A DNA stretch of 64,000 bases. Source: Chromatocurvus sp964613795 (lineage in GTDB: Bacteria > Pseudomonadota > Gammaproteobacteria > Pseudomonadales > Halieaceae). Made by a program: the position numbers and the translations under genes. The notes beneath the pieces were generated by a model, which saw only the letters and a program-made list of their open reading frames with translations, had not been told where the DNA came from and searched no databases. The stretch spans positions 1 through 64,000 of the forward strand of contig CAZTJR010000007.1 of assembly GCA_964613795.1 (NCBI GenBank). Reading direction: 5' to 3'. Of this stretch, positions 31,658-39,634 are shown piece by piece; positions within the stretch are counted from its first letter, which is position 1, and each line of letters begins with the position of its first letter.

Positions 31658-34063
31658 TTAAAGCGCGAACTCACGGCTTTGCCCCGGTTCGAGTTCATGA
31701 ATGGCCTGTTTCAGGCCTATCCGAATGGGATGTTCGGACGATGCATCAGCGCTGATCCGGATTGATAATGGCGTAAGGTGAAAATCAAGCATCTGGGCGC
31801 GGTAGTTGATGCGGAATGTCAGGGAGCGCAATTCGGGCGGCAGGGCAGGATTGACCCATAGCTGGTTTTTACGCGTCTCAATGCCGGTAAAGCAGCGCTG
31901 AATAATATCCACGGTGCCTGCCATGGCGCCGGTGTGGATACCTTCCTGCGTCGTGCCTCCCTGAATATCGTCAACGTCGCTGCTCAGGGCCTGGCAGAAA
32001 AGCGGCCAGGCACCGGGGCGGTCGGAGCGGGCGAGGACCCATGAATTGACGACCTGACTCAGCGTGGAGCCATGAGATGTCCGGGCCATATAGTAGTCGA
32101 TGTTTCGGGGGATGGTATCGTGTTCGAAAGCGTAGCCAAGATGGGTGAACAGGTCGCGAAGCTCTTCCGCCGTGAAAAGATAGAAGAGCATCAGCACATC
32201 CGCCTGCTTGGATACCTTGTACCGGTTGGGCGTGTCGTCTTCTTTTTCAAGAATTCGGTCCAGGCGATGTATATCGCCGTAGCGATTTCGGTAACCTTCC
32301 CAGTCGAATTCCTGGAGTTCATCATAGGCTTCAAACTGACTGATAATACCGTCGTCATGAAAGGGAACAAACATCTTGCGGCTGATGTCGGCCCAGCGGT
32401 TGAAGTCCTCGTTCGTTAGCTGCAGTCTGTCGCAGATCGTTGTGTAGCTGATGCTCGACATTCGGGTGCGCAGTTCGAGCGCGCGCAATAACACCCACGC
32501 TGCCATGACGTTGGTATAAGCATTATTATCGATGCCGGCCTCACTGGCGTCCGGGTAGGCATCGTGGTACTCGTCCGGGCCCATCACGCCGAGAATTTCG
32601 TAGCGACCCTTTTCCTCGTTGTAGCTGGCGATGCTGGACCAGAACCGGGCGATCTCGAGCAGCATTTCGGCACCGTAGGATGACAGAAACTCGCAGTCGT
32701 CGGTGACTTCAACGTAGTGCCATACGTTGAAGGCCACGGCAGCGCTGATATGACGCTGGAGCCGTGAATTATCAGGAATCCAGTTGCCGGATCGAGGGTT
32801 GAGGTGGATTGTCTGGCTCTCCTCCCGACCGTTGCTGCCACTCTGCCAGGGGAACATGGCACCCTTGTAGCCCTCGGCCTGAGCGCTACGGCGCGCGGCG
32901 TCCAGCCGGCGGTAGCGGTATTGAAGCAGCGAACGGGTAATTTCGGGTATGCGCAGGTTAAAAAAAGGAAATACGAACAGTTCGTCCCAGAAAATATGGC
33001 CTCGGTAGGCTTCGCCATGAAGACCGCGGGCGGGCACGCTCACATCCAGATCGAGAATATGCGGAGAGGTGGTCTGGAGAAGCTGCATGATATGAAGGCG
33101 CAAGGTCGCCTTGATATTGCCATCTTTTACTTCCGAGTGCGTCGACAGATTCAGCGCGAACTGGTCCCATAACTGCTTCCATCGGAGACGATGACGATCA
33201 GCGATGTGATCAAACCCCGTCGTCTCCTGTATCGCCTGTCTGGCGTCGCCTGCCGGTTCACTGATAGCACGATCTCGAGAGGTATAGATAACGGCAATCT
33301 TTTCTATTGCCAGTGGCGTGCCGGTTTCAATGCCCGTCTTGAAGTAGTGCGCGACGTAATCGCTTTCGCATACGTACTCTCCCGGGCAGGGCAGCGATTC
33401 ACCCTGGCGTGAGAAAAGGGTGATTGCCGCCTGGGCGACCCTGATGTGAGATTGATTTGTCTCCATTTCCAGCAGCAGGATATTGTCATCGAACGACTGC
33501 ATTTTCAGGGGTGAGAGATGGCGGTTGTTAAATTCCCGGTAGCGTGCCACACCGCTATTGGTGACCCGGCCATCGAGCGCGCTGCACACCTCAAGCGTTC
33601 CACTCCAGTTCTCTGCACGCAGGACCGTTTTCAAAGCGGCGAGATGGGGCTGCTCCATGGAAACCAGCCTTTCCTGGTGCATTATCGTCCGCCGCCCCTG
33701 GCCGTCATCGAAGTGGATGGTTCGCGACAATATTCCCTGGTGAAGATTTAATTCCTGATGGAAATCCAGGATGTCGACACTGTCGAGGTCAAACCAGTCG
33801 CCATTTTCGATCCGAAAGGTTAAGGGCAGCCAGTTGGGTATGTTGACCATGCATTCATTTTCAATAGTCTCCCCTGCAAGATGGGTTTTCAGGCGATTGA
33901 AACAACCAGCGATGTAGGTGCCGGGGTAATGAATATCGTCCGCGGTCGCCTCGGGCGCGGCGCCCCGTGTGGCGAAGTAACCGTTGCCCAGCGTGCACAG
34001 GGCTTCTCTGAGGGGCTCTTCCTGAGCATTAAAATCGCCGTATATGAGTGACCATTCACTCAT
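31658..34063 (-). CDS. GH65 disaccharide phosphorylase (trehalose/kojibiose/maltose phosphorylase family)
   Basis: An 801-residue family-65 glycoside phosphorylase. The N-terminal beta-sandwich includes R-E-A-L-C-T-L-G-N-G-Y-F-A-T-R-G-A, then an (alpha/alpha)6 barrel with F-W-D-E-L-F-V-F-P-F and the catalytic acid Glu in G-V-M-G-P-D-E-Y-H near residue 490. Phosphate-site residues lie near H-G-S-T-L-S-Q. It splits an alpha-linked disaccharide with phosphate into glucose and beta-glucose-1-phosphate. Because the adjacent gene encodes beta-phosphoglucomutase fused to trehalose-phosphatase, trehalose (or trehalose-6-phosphate) is the best guess, but kojibiose and maltose enzymes look alike. The start overlaps the upstream gene by 8 nt. 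Confidence 0.88.
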   Translation of the reverse strand: MSEWSLIYGDFNAQEEPLREALCTLGNGYFATRGAAPEATADDIHYPGTYIAGCFNRLKTHLAGETIENECMVNIPNWLPLTFRIENGDWFDLDSVDILDFHQELNLHQGILSRTIHFDDGQGRRTIMHQERLVSMEQPHLAALKTVLRAENWSGTLEVCSALDGRVTNSGVARYREFNNRHLSPLKMQSFDDNILLLEMETNQSHIRVAQAAITLFSRQGESLPCPGEYVCESDYVAHYFKTGIETGTPLAIEKIAVIYTSRDRAISEPAGDARQAIQETTGFDHIADRHRLRWKQLWDQFALNLSTHSEVKDGNIKATLRLHIMQLLQTTSPHILDLDVSVPARGLHGEAYRGHIFWDELFVFPFFNLRIPEITRSLLQYRYRRLDAARRSAQAEGYKGAMFPWQSGSNGREESQTIHLNPRSGNWIPDNSRLQRHISAAVAFNVWHYVEVTDDCEFLSSYGAEMLLEIARFWSSIASYNEEKGRYEILGVMGPDEYHDAYPDASEAGIDNNAYTNVMAAWVLLRALELRTRMSSISYTTICDRLQLTNEDFNRWADISRKMFVPFHDDGIISQFEAYDELQEFDWEGYRNRYGDIHRLDRILEKEDDTPNRYKVSKQADVLMLFYLFTAEELRDLFTHLGYAFEHDTIPRNIDYYMARTSHGSTLSQVVNSWVLARSDRPGAWPLFCQALSSDVDDIQGGTTQEGIHTGAMAGTVDIIQRCFTGIETRKNQLWVNPALPPELRSLTFRINYRAQMLDFHLTPLSIRISADASSEHPIRIGLKQAIHELEPGQSREFAL

Positions 34064-35663
34064 TGCCGGCCCCGGCGAATGCTTTTAGGCTCTCATTCAG
34101 AAAAATTTGCACTTCGGCCGGCCCATCGAGACGATATTGTGCGGCGGTGGTCTGTGGCTGAGTGGCTACCAGTATGCCCACGCCATTGTCCTGGAGTTGT
34201 AAAAAGGCGTCTTCGTCTGTCACATCGTCACCGATATAGATCGGAAAGTACTGTGAGAGATCTAACTCGAGTGTGTCCATCAGCCACCGGAGCGCTGTGC
34301 CCTTGTTGCAGTCGATATCCGGCTGTAGCTCGAATACCTTTTTTCCACTGGTCATGCGTAATTCCGGGTGTCTGGCGGCAAGTTCTTCAACCGTCTGCTT
34401 GACGTTATCCACCTGATCAACGGCGACCTGGCGATAATGTGTTGCAATGGAAAACCGTTTCCGCTCCACCAGGCAGCCCGATACTGCGGACAACCGCTCC
34501 CGCAAACGCTCTTCAACCTCATCGAGAACCGGCAGAAAATCCTCGCCCTGGCGGTGTTCCACATCACCGGATGGCCCAGCGATATCAAAGCCGTGACTGC
34601 CTGCGTACCAGAGGTTCTCAAGGCCTGCACGCGGCCGAATGTCGTCGAGGTCTCTGCCGGTAATGATGGCTACGATGAATTGTTTCGAGAGCTTTCTAAG
34701 GCTCTCTTTCATGCTTTTCGTAAGAATGGCGTCATCCGGATGGGAAACGATAGGTGACAAAGTGCCGTCATAGTCGAGGAAAAAGACCGGTTCCCGATGC
34801 GGCCGTTGAACGATCCGGTCTAGAAAGTCGAGGGCAGACGGCAGATGCTCACCAGCCGTGACAGCATTTTCACCGTCTTCGACGACGCTCAACTCGCCCA
34901 GATCGCTGATCACCAAATCGGCACCATTGTTTTTCAAGGACTGTTTGTCGTCGTGACGGGCGACACCAATGACAAGACCATATCCCGCGGACCTGATCGC
35001 CTTGACCCCGGCCGTGGCATCTTCGATGCCGACGGCTCGGGCGGTGGATTGTGAGAGCCTGTGGCAGGCTTCGACAAACATGTCCGGTTCGGGCTTGCCC
35101 TTCATGTCCGGATCATCCAGATCCAGGCCATCGACGCGCACGTCGAACAGTTCTTCTATTGCTGCCGCTTTCAGCACTTCCCCGCAGTTGCGGCTCGACG
35201 ATACAACGCCGGTTTTGAAGCCAGCGTTCCGCAGGTGACGTATCAGTTCGAGTGAAGAGGGGAATACGGTGACTCCCTCCGAGCTCAGCGCCTGCAGGAA
35301 TGCTCTGTTTTTGCGATTTCCCAGCCCGCAGACCGTCTCGCTGTCGTTGGGGTCTGACGGGGAACCCCAGGGGAGATGGATGTCTCGGGCTTGCAGGAAC
35401 GACGATACCCCCTCGTAGCGTGGCTTGCCATCGACGTATTCCCGGTAGTCATCAAGGATGTTGAAAGGGACGAAAGGTCGCTCCTTTCGGGACGAGTAGG
35501 CCAGGAGAAAGTCGTCAAATACTGTTTTCCATGCGCTCGCGTGCACGTCTGCCGTGCGGGTAATCACCCCGTCAAGATCGAAGACTACAAGGTCGAAATC
35601 CCTTCTTGAGAGGCTGGTGGTGCGGTTGTCATGAGATAGCTCATGTTGTTCAGCGTCACGCAT
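34056..35663 (-). CDS. otsB: Fusion: beta-phosphoglucomutase-like HAD + trehalose-6-phosphate phosphatase
   Basis: A 535-residue two-domain HAD protein. Residues about 22-255 are beta-phosphoglucomutase-like: V-V-F-D-L-D-G-V-I-T with Asp29/Asp31, V-V-S-S-S-R-N-C, K-G-K-P-E-P-D and G-I-E-D-A-T-A-G-V. Residues about 290-525 are OtsB: F-F-L-D-Y-D-G-T-L-S (Asp297/Asp299), I-I-T-G-R-D, G-S-H-G-F and I-G-D-D-V-T-D-E-D-A-F. The OtsB part completes trehalose synthesis with OtsA. The mutase part would turn beta-glucose-1-phosphate from the GH65 phosphorylase into glucose-6-phosphate. Mutase-OtsB-GH65 in one chain is the layout of mycobacterial OtsB1; here GH65 is a separate, overlapping gene. ATG 35663 is the first start. 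Confidence 0.92.
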   Translation of the reverse strand: MRDAEQHELSHDNRTTSLSRRDFDLVVFDLDGVITRTADVHASAWKTVFDDFLLAYSSRKERPFVPFNILDDYREYVDGKPRYEGVSSFLQARDIHLPWGSPSDPNDSETVCGLGNRKNRAFLQALSSEGVTVFPSSLELIRHLRNAGFKTGVVSSSRNCGEVLKAAAIEELFDVRVDGLDLDDPDMKGKPEPDMFVEACHRLSQSTARAVGIEDATAGVKAIRSAGYGLVIGVARHDDKQSLKNNGADLVISDLGELSVVEDGENAVTAGEHLPSALDFLDRIVQRPHREPVFFLDYDGTLSPIVSHPDDAILTKSMKESLRKLSKQFIVAIITGRDLDDIRPRAGLENLWYAGSHGFDIAGPSGDVEHRQGEDFLPVLDEVEERLRERLSAVSGCLVERKRFSIATHYRQVAVDQVDNVKQTVEELAARHPELRMTSGKKVFELQPDIDCNKGTALRWLMDTLELDLSQYFPIYIGDDVTDEDAFLQLQDNGVGILVATQPQTTAAQYRLDGPAEVQIFLNESLKAFAGAGNE

Positions 35664-36004
35664 GTTGAATTACTGGCCTCAGGTCTCCCTGTTCACCGTG
35701 CGGTATGGCCTTGAGCCCGTCACTTCCGCATTGATCAGGCGTGGATGTGGTAACCAGCGAGTGATCGGATACCGTCGCACTGTTAATTAGCGTAGGACTG
35801 GTCAGCGCAAATCGCAAATGTCTCTTCCAGACCGGTCGCTAAACGCCAACTGCCTCCGGTCTCACCGCAATTAAAACTGCGTACCAGACTGTTGATGGTT
35901 TTTTAAAAAAACGGCGTAAACCTCCCTCGCACAAACCACTCATATTCGCTATGGTTTATTTGGAATCGAAAAAACGCTAGAGCTCGTGGTGTTTCGCGAT
36001 CCAC
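35664..36004. promoter_or_regulatory. Divergent intergenic region between otsB-fusion and glgE operons
   Basis: This 341-bp stretch, plus the bases after the N gap, separates two divergently transcribed sugar operons, so promoters for both should be here. No open frame is convincing. A conspicuous AT tract GGTTTTTTAAAAAAAC lies near 35898-35913 and a T/A-rich stretch near 35938-35965. I could not assign -35/-10 pairs with confidence. Confidence 0.45.
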
Positions 36005-36059
36005 AGACTGGCCAGCGCAGGTCCTGTCGCATGGTCCACTGGTTCCAGCTGCCTGGCCG
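36005..36059 (+). repeat. 55-bp sequence repeated on both sides of the scaffold gap (left copy)
   Basis: The 55 bases ending at the gap are identical to 36160-36214 just after it. Exact identity right up to both gap edges is the mark of two contigs that overlap by an assembler word length and were joined with a fixed run of N. It is not likely to be a biological duplication. Confidence 0.9.
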
Positions 36060-36159
36060 NNNNNNNNNNNNNNNNNNNNNNNNNNNNNNNNNNNNNNNNN
36101 NNNNNNNNNNNNNNNNNNNNNNNNNNNNNNNNNNNNNNNNNNNNNNNNNNNNNNNNNNN
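36060..36159. other. Scaffold gap: exactly 100 N
   Basis: One hundred undetermined bases. The round number and the identical 55-bp flanks indicate a placeholder; collapsing the gap and one repeat copy would remove 155 bp and probably restores the true sequence. No gene needs to be interrupted here. Confidence 0.95.
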
Positions 36160-36214
36160 AGACTGGCCAGCGCAGGTCCTGTCGCATGGTCCACTGGTTC
36201 CAGCTGCCTGGCCG
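36160..36214 (+). repeat. 55-bp sequence repeated on both sides of the scaffold gap (right copy)
   Basis: Identical to 36005-36059. See the left copy for interpretation. Confidence 0.9.
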
Positions 36215-36260
36215 CAGCCGGGCTGGTCGGGGCGGGATCTGTTTCCGCGCCCGTACAGTC

Positions 36261-36268
36261 AAAGGAGG
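36261..36268 (+). promoter_or_regulatory. Strong ribosome-binding site of the glgE operon
   Basis: AAAGGAGG, a near-perfect anti-16S match, sits 6 nt before ATG 36275. It fixes the start of the first gene of the seven-gene operon and suggests high translation. Confidence 0.8.
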
Positions 36269-36274
36269 CCCGCA

Positions 36275-39200
36275 ATGCATGCGCAATCCGGCCCGAGAAT
36301 CTACAATCTGTTTCCGTTGCTCGCCGGTAACTGCCGGGACTGGTGTTCCCATCTCGATCGCATCGCCGAGATGGAGTTCAACTGGATCTATCTCAACCCC
36401 TTCCACTACCCCGGCTTTTCGGGAAGCCTTTACGCGGTCAAGGACTACTACCGCCTGAACCCGCTGTTCGACGATGGCAGTGGCGACCCTGATGATGAGC
36501 AGCTACGCCGTTTCACATCCGCCGCACGAGCCCGCGGCCTGTCGGTGATGATGGACCTCGTGATCAACCACACCGCGCGTGATTCGCTGCTGGTGGAATC
36601 CCATCCCGACTGGTTCCATCGCGATGTCAATGGCGAACTGGTTGCACCTCGTGCTGTGGATCCCGACGACCCGGCACTGGTGACCGTCTGGGAAGACCTG
36701 GCCGCGCTGGACTTTTCGGATCGGGAAGGCCGCCAGGATAGCGTCCGCTATTTCCAGGATGTGGTTCGCCACTATGTGGGCCTTGGCTTCGCGGGTTTCC
36801 GCTGCGATGCGGCCTATCAGGTGCCGATAGACGTCTGGCAGCTCGTTATAGCGGCGGCCAGGGAGGTCGAGCCCACAACCGTATTCATGGCAGAGACTCT
36901 CGGCTGTCGTCTTGAGGAAGTCCAGGCCCTCGCTCCTGTCGACTTCGATTACCTGTTTAACAGCGCGAAGTGGTGGGATTTCCAGTCGCCCTGGCTGCTT
37001 GAGCAATACGGAGCGTTCCGCCACATTGCGCCATCCATTGCGTTTCCTGAAAGTCACGACACACCGCGCCTTGTTGACGAATTGCTCGCCAGAGGGATAA
37101 GCGGCGCCGATATCGAAGCACATTCCCGCTTTCATTACATTTTTGCAGCGGTGTTTTCCTGCGGCGTCATGATGCCGATGGGCTATGAATTCGGCTATCG
37201 CCGGCCACTCAATGTCGTGGCCACCCGGCCTGAAAATGCGGAGTCGCCGCTGTTCGACATAAGCGATGCCATCGCCGCAATCAACCGTATGAAAGCCGCC
37301 GTCCCGGCACTCAACGAGGAGGGCCCGCAGGCAAGCGTCGGCCCCCCGCAGTCAGCATTGGTCGCCCTGCGCCGCGAGACGGTGGATCGGGCCGACTGGG
37401 CACTGCTGCTGATCAACCCTATGGCTCAGCGGGCAGTGCGCTTTTCTGCCGCCGAGCTTGAGCTGGCGCCAACGGGCGGCATGATTGCCGGTGAGGTAAC
37501 GCCGGGAGGGGAGGAGCTAAGCCTGGAAGCGGCGTCTCGAGTGCTGGTCAACCCACTGGAAGTCCGCGTTTTCAGCGCAGCTGGCGTGACGCCGCAAGAA
37601 CCAGCGACTTCGCCGCTGTCACATACGGTCAACGCCAGTATGGCCCATGAGGTCAGCACGCAGACCATTGTCATAGAGAACGTCCGGCCCCAGGTCGATT
37701 GCGGCAAATACCCGGTAAAACGCGTGGTGGGCGACAGCTTTGAGGTAACGGCAACTATTTATCGGGAGGGACACGATCGTCTCTCGGCAATGCTGGTTTA
37801 CCGGCGTCGCGGTCAGCGGGACTGGAAAGAGACGCCGATGGCGCAAATCAATCCCGGCCTGGACCTGTGGCACGCCAGTATCCGGCTTGAGCAGAACACC
37901 ACGTACCAATACACGATTGAAGCGTGGACCGATTATTTCGAAACCTGGCGTGACGAGACTGGCAAGAAGCTCGAGGCCGGCCAGGGCGTCGCTGTGGAAC
38001 TCCTGGAGGGGCGTGAGCTGGTCAGCGCCGCGCTTGATCGCAGCCGCGGAACAGATTACGCATGGATTGAGCAGACACTCGCTGAATTCGACGCCAGCAG
38101 TGACGAGGCGCAGCGTGCCGATCTGCTGCGGTCGCCTTTACTGCGCACAGTTATTTCACGCTGGCCCGATCGCTCCGCTGCGGTGCGATATGAACAGTGC
38201 CTCGCGGTAACGGTTGACCGGCTGCGGGCGCGCTACGCGAGCTGGTATGAGATGTTCCCGCGATCCCAGGGCTCAGATCCTGCAAGAAGTGCCACCTTTG
38301 ACGAGTGTCAGCAGCGCCTGCCGTACATCCGCGGGATGGGTTTCGATGTCGTCTACCTGCCGCCGATTCATCCAATCGGCAGGGTCAATCGCAAGGGAGC
38401 CAACAATACTCTGAAGTCCGGTCCGGGCGATCCCGGCAGCCCCTATGCAATCGGTTCTATTGAAGGCGGTCATACGGCCGTCCACCCTGATCTTGGCACC
38501 CTGGACGATTTCCGGCGCTTCCTGCGGGCCGTGGAGGATTACGGCATGGAGGTGGCGCTGGATTTTGCGATCCAGTGTGCGCCAGACCATCCATGGGTGC
38601 GGGAACATCCGGAGTGGTTCAGCGTACGTCCTGACGGAAGCATCAAATATGCTGAGAATCCCCCCAAGAAGTACCAGGACATCGTTAACGTCAATTTCTA
38701 CGGTGAACACCAAGATGCGTTATGGCGCGAACTGCGTGACATTATTCTGTTCTGGGTAGAGCAGGGAGTCAGGATTTTTCGCGTGGACAATCCCCATACC
38801 AAGCCGGCGTCCTTCTGGGAGTGGATGATAGCGGATATCCGCAACCGCCATCCGGACGTGATATTTCTCTCGGAGGCATTTACCCGTCCACCGATGCTGC
38901 ACCTCCTCGCAAAGATCGGTTTTCAGCAATCCTATACTTATTTCACGTGGCGCAATGACAAACACGAACTGATCGATTACCTAACAGAGCTGACCGCGCA
39001 GGAGGGGCGTGAATACCTGCGCCCGAATTTCTTCCCCACCACGCCGGATATACTGCCGGCATTCCTGCAGAGCGGGCAGCGCTCTGCCTTCAAGATCCGG
39101 CTGGTTCTGGCGGCGACGCTGTCCAGCGTCTATGGCATGTACAGCGGATATGAGTTGTGCGAGAGCCAGGCAGTGCCGGGGAAGGAGGAGTATTTTGCAT

Positions 39201-39625
39201 CCGAGAAATACCAGTTCAAGGTATGGGACTGGGATCGTCCAGGTAATATCCGCGACTATGTCACGGCGATCAATCGCATCCGCCATGATAACCCGGCGTT
39301 GCACGAGCTGATCAATCTGCGTTTCCATCACGCGGAAAACGATCATGTGCTGTTTTACGGCAAAACCGTCGAACACCCGGACAATCTGATCTTTGTGGCA
39401 GTCAATCTTGACCCGTTCGAGGCTCACGGCGCCACACTGCATTTTCCGCTCGAACAGCTGGAAATCCCCGGGGATGCCACCTATGAGGTGCAGGAACTGC
39501 TGACGGGACATTGGCATCTCTGGCACGGCCGCGCCCAGCACGTGTATCTCGAACCTGACGAGCCCGCCATGGTCTTCAGGATCACACCGTGGCGGCGGAT
39601 TGATTACCGGACCCCAAGCTTTTGA
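36275..39625 (+). CDS. glgE: GlgE maltosyltransferase with an extra N-terminal GH13 domain
   Basis: A 1116-residue protein made of two GH13 units. Residues about 465-1116 are a full-length GlgE: the N-terminal DUF3416 sandwich, then the barrel with P-P-I-H-P-I-G, nucleophile Asp838 in F-R-V-D-N-P-H-T-K-P and acid Glu867 in F-L-S-E-A-F. GlgE transfers maltosyl from maltose-1-phosphate to alpha-1,4-glucan, and the phosphate donor is made by the next gene. Residues about 7-435 are a second amylase-like barrel with its own complete triad: Asp178 in F-R-C-D-A-A, Glu207 in F-M-A-E-T, Asp262 in E-S-H-D, plus I-N-H near 97-99. That domain's job is unknown. First gene of the operon; a 9-nt space leads to treS. 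Confidence 0.9.
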   Translation: MHAQSGPRIYNLFPLLAGNCRDWCSHLDRIAEMEFNWIYLNPFHYPGFSGSLYAVKDYYRLNPLFDDGSGDPDDEQLRRFTSAARARGLSVMMDLVINHTARDSLLVESHPDWFHRDVNGELVAPRAVDPDDPALVTVWEDLAALDFSDREGRQDSVRYFQDVVRHYVGLGFAGFRCDAAYQVPIDVWQLVIAAAREVEPTTVFMAETLGCRLEEVQALAPVDFDYLFNSAKWWDFQSPWLLEQYGAFRHIAPSIAFPESHDTPRLVDELLARGISGADIEAHSRFHYIFAAVFSCGVMMPMGYEFGYRRPLNVVATRPENAESPLFDISDAIAAINRMKAAVPALNEEGPQASVGPPQSALVALRRETVDRADWALLLINPMAQRAVRFSAAELELAPTGGMIAGEVTPGGEELSLEAASRVLVNPLEVRVFSAAGVTPQEPATSPLSHTVNASMAHEVSTQTIVIENVRPQVDCGKYPVKRVVGDSFEVTATIYREGHDRLSAMLVYRRRGQRDWKETPMAQINPGLDLWHASIRLEQNTTYQYTIEAWTDYFETWRDETGKKLEAGQGVAVELLEGRELVSAALDRSRGTDYAWIEQTLAEFDASSDEAQRADLLRSPLLRTVISRWPDRSAAVRYEQCLAVTVDRLRARYASWYEMFPRSQGSDPARSATFDECQQRLPYIRGMGFDVVYLPPIHPIGRVNRKGANNTLKSGPGDPGSPYAIGSIEGGHTAVHPDLGTLDDFRRFLRAVEDYGMEVALDFAIQCAPDHPWVREHPEWFSVRPDGSIKYAENPPKKYQDIVNVNFYGEHQDALWRELRDIILFWVEQGVRIFRVDNPHTKPASFWEWMIADIRNRHPDVIFLSEAFTRPPMLHLLAKIGFQQSYTYFTWRNDKHELIDYLTELTAQEGREYLRPNFFPTTPDILPAFLQSGQRSAFKIRLVLAATLSSVYGMYSGYELCESQAVPGKEEYFASEKYQFKVWDWDRPGNIRDYVTAINRIRHDNPALHELINLRFHHAENDHVLFYGKTVEHPDNLIFVAVNLDPFEAHGATLHFPLEQLEIPGDATYEVQELLTGHWHLWHGRAQHVYLEPDEPAMVFRITPWRRIDYRTPSF

Positions 39626-39634
39626 GAGAATGCG

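Noticed and set aside
36005..36214. Direct repeat as a possible mobile-element target duplication or attachment site
   Set aside because: Copies end exactly at the N run; assembly overlap is the simpler explanation.
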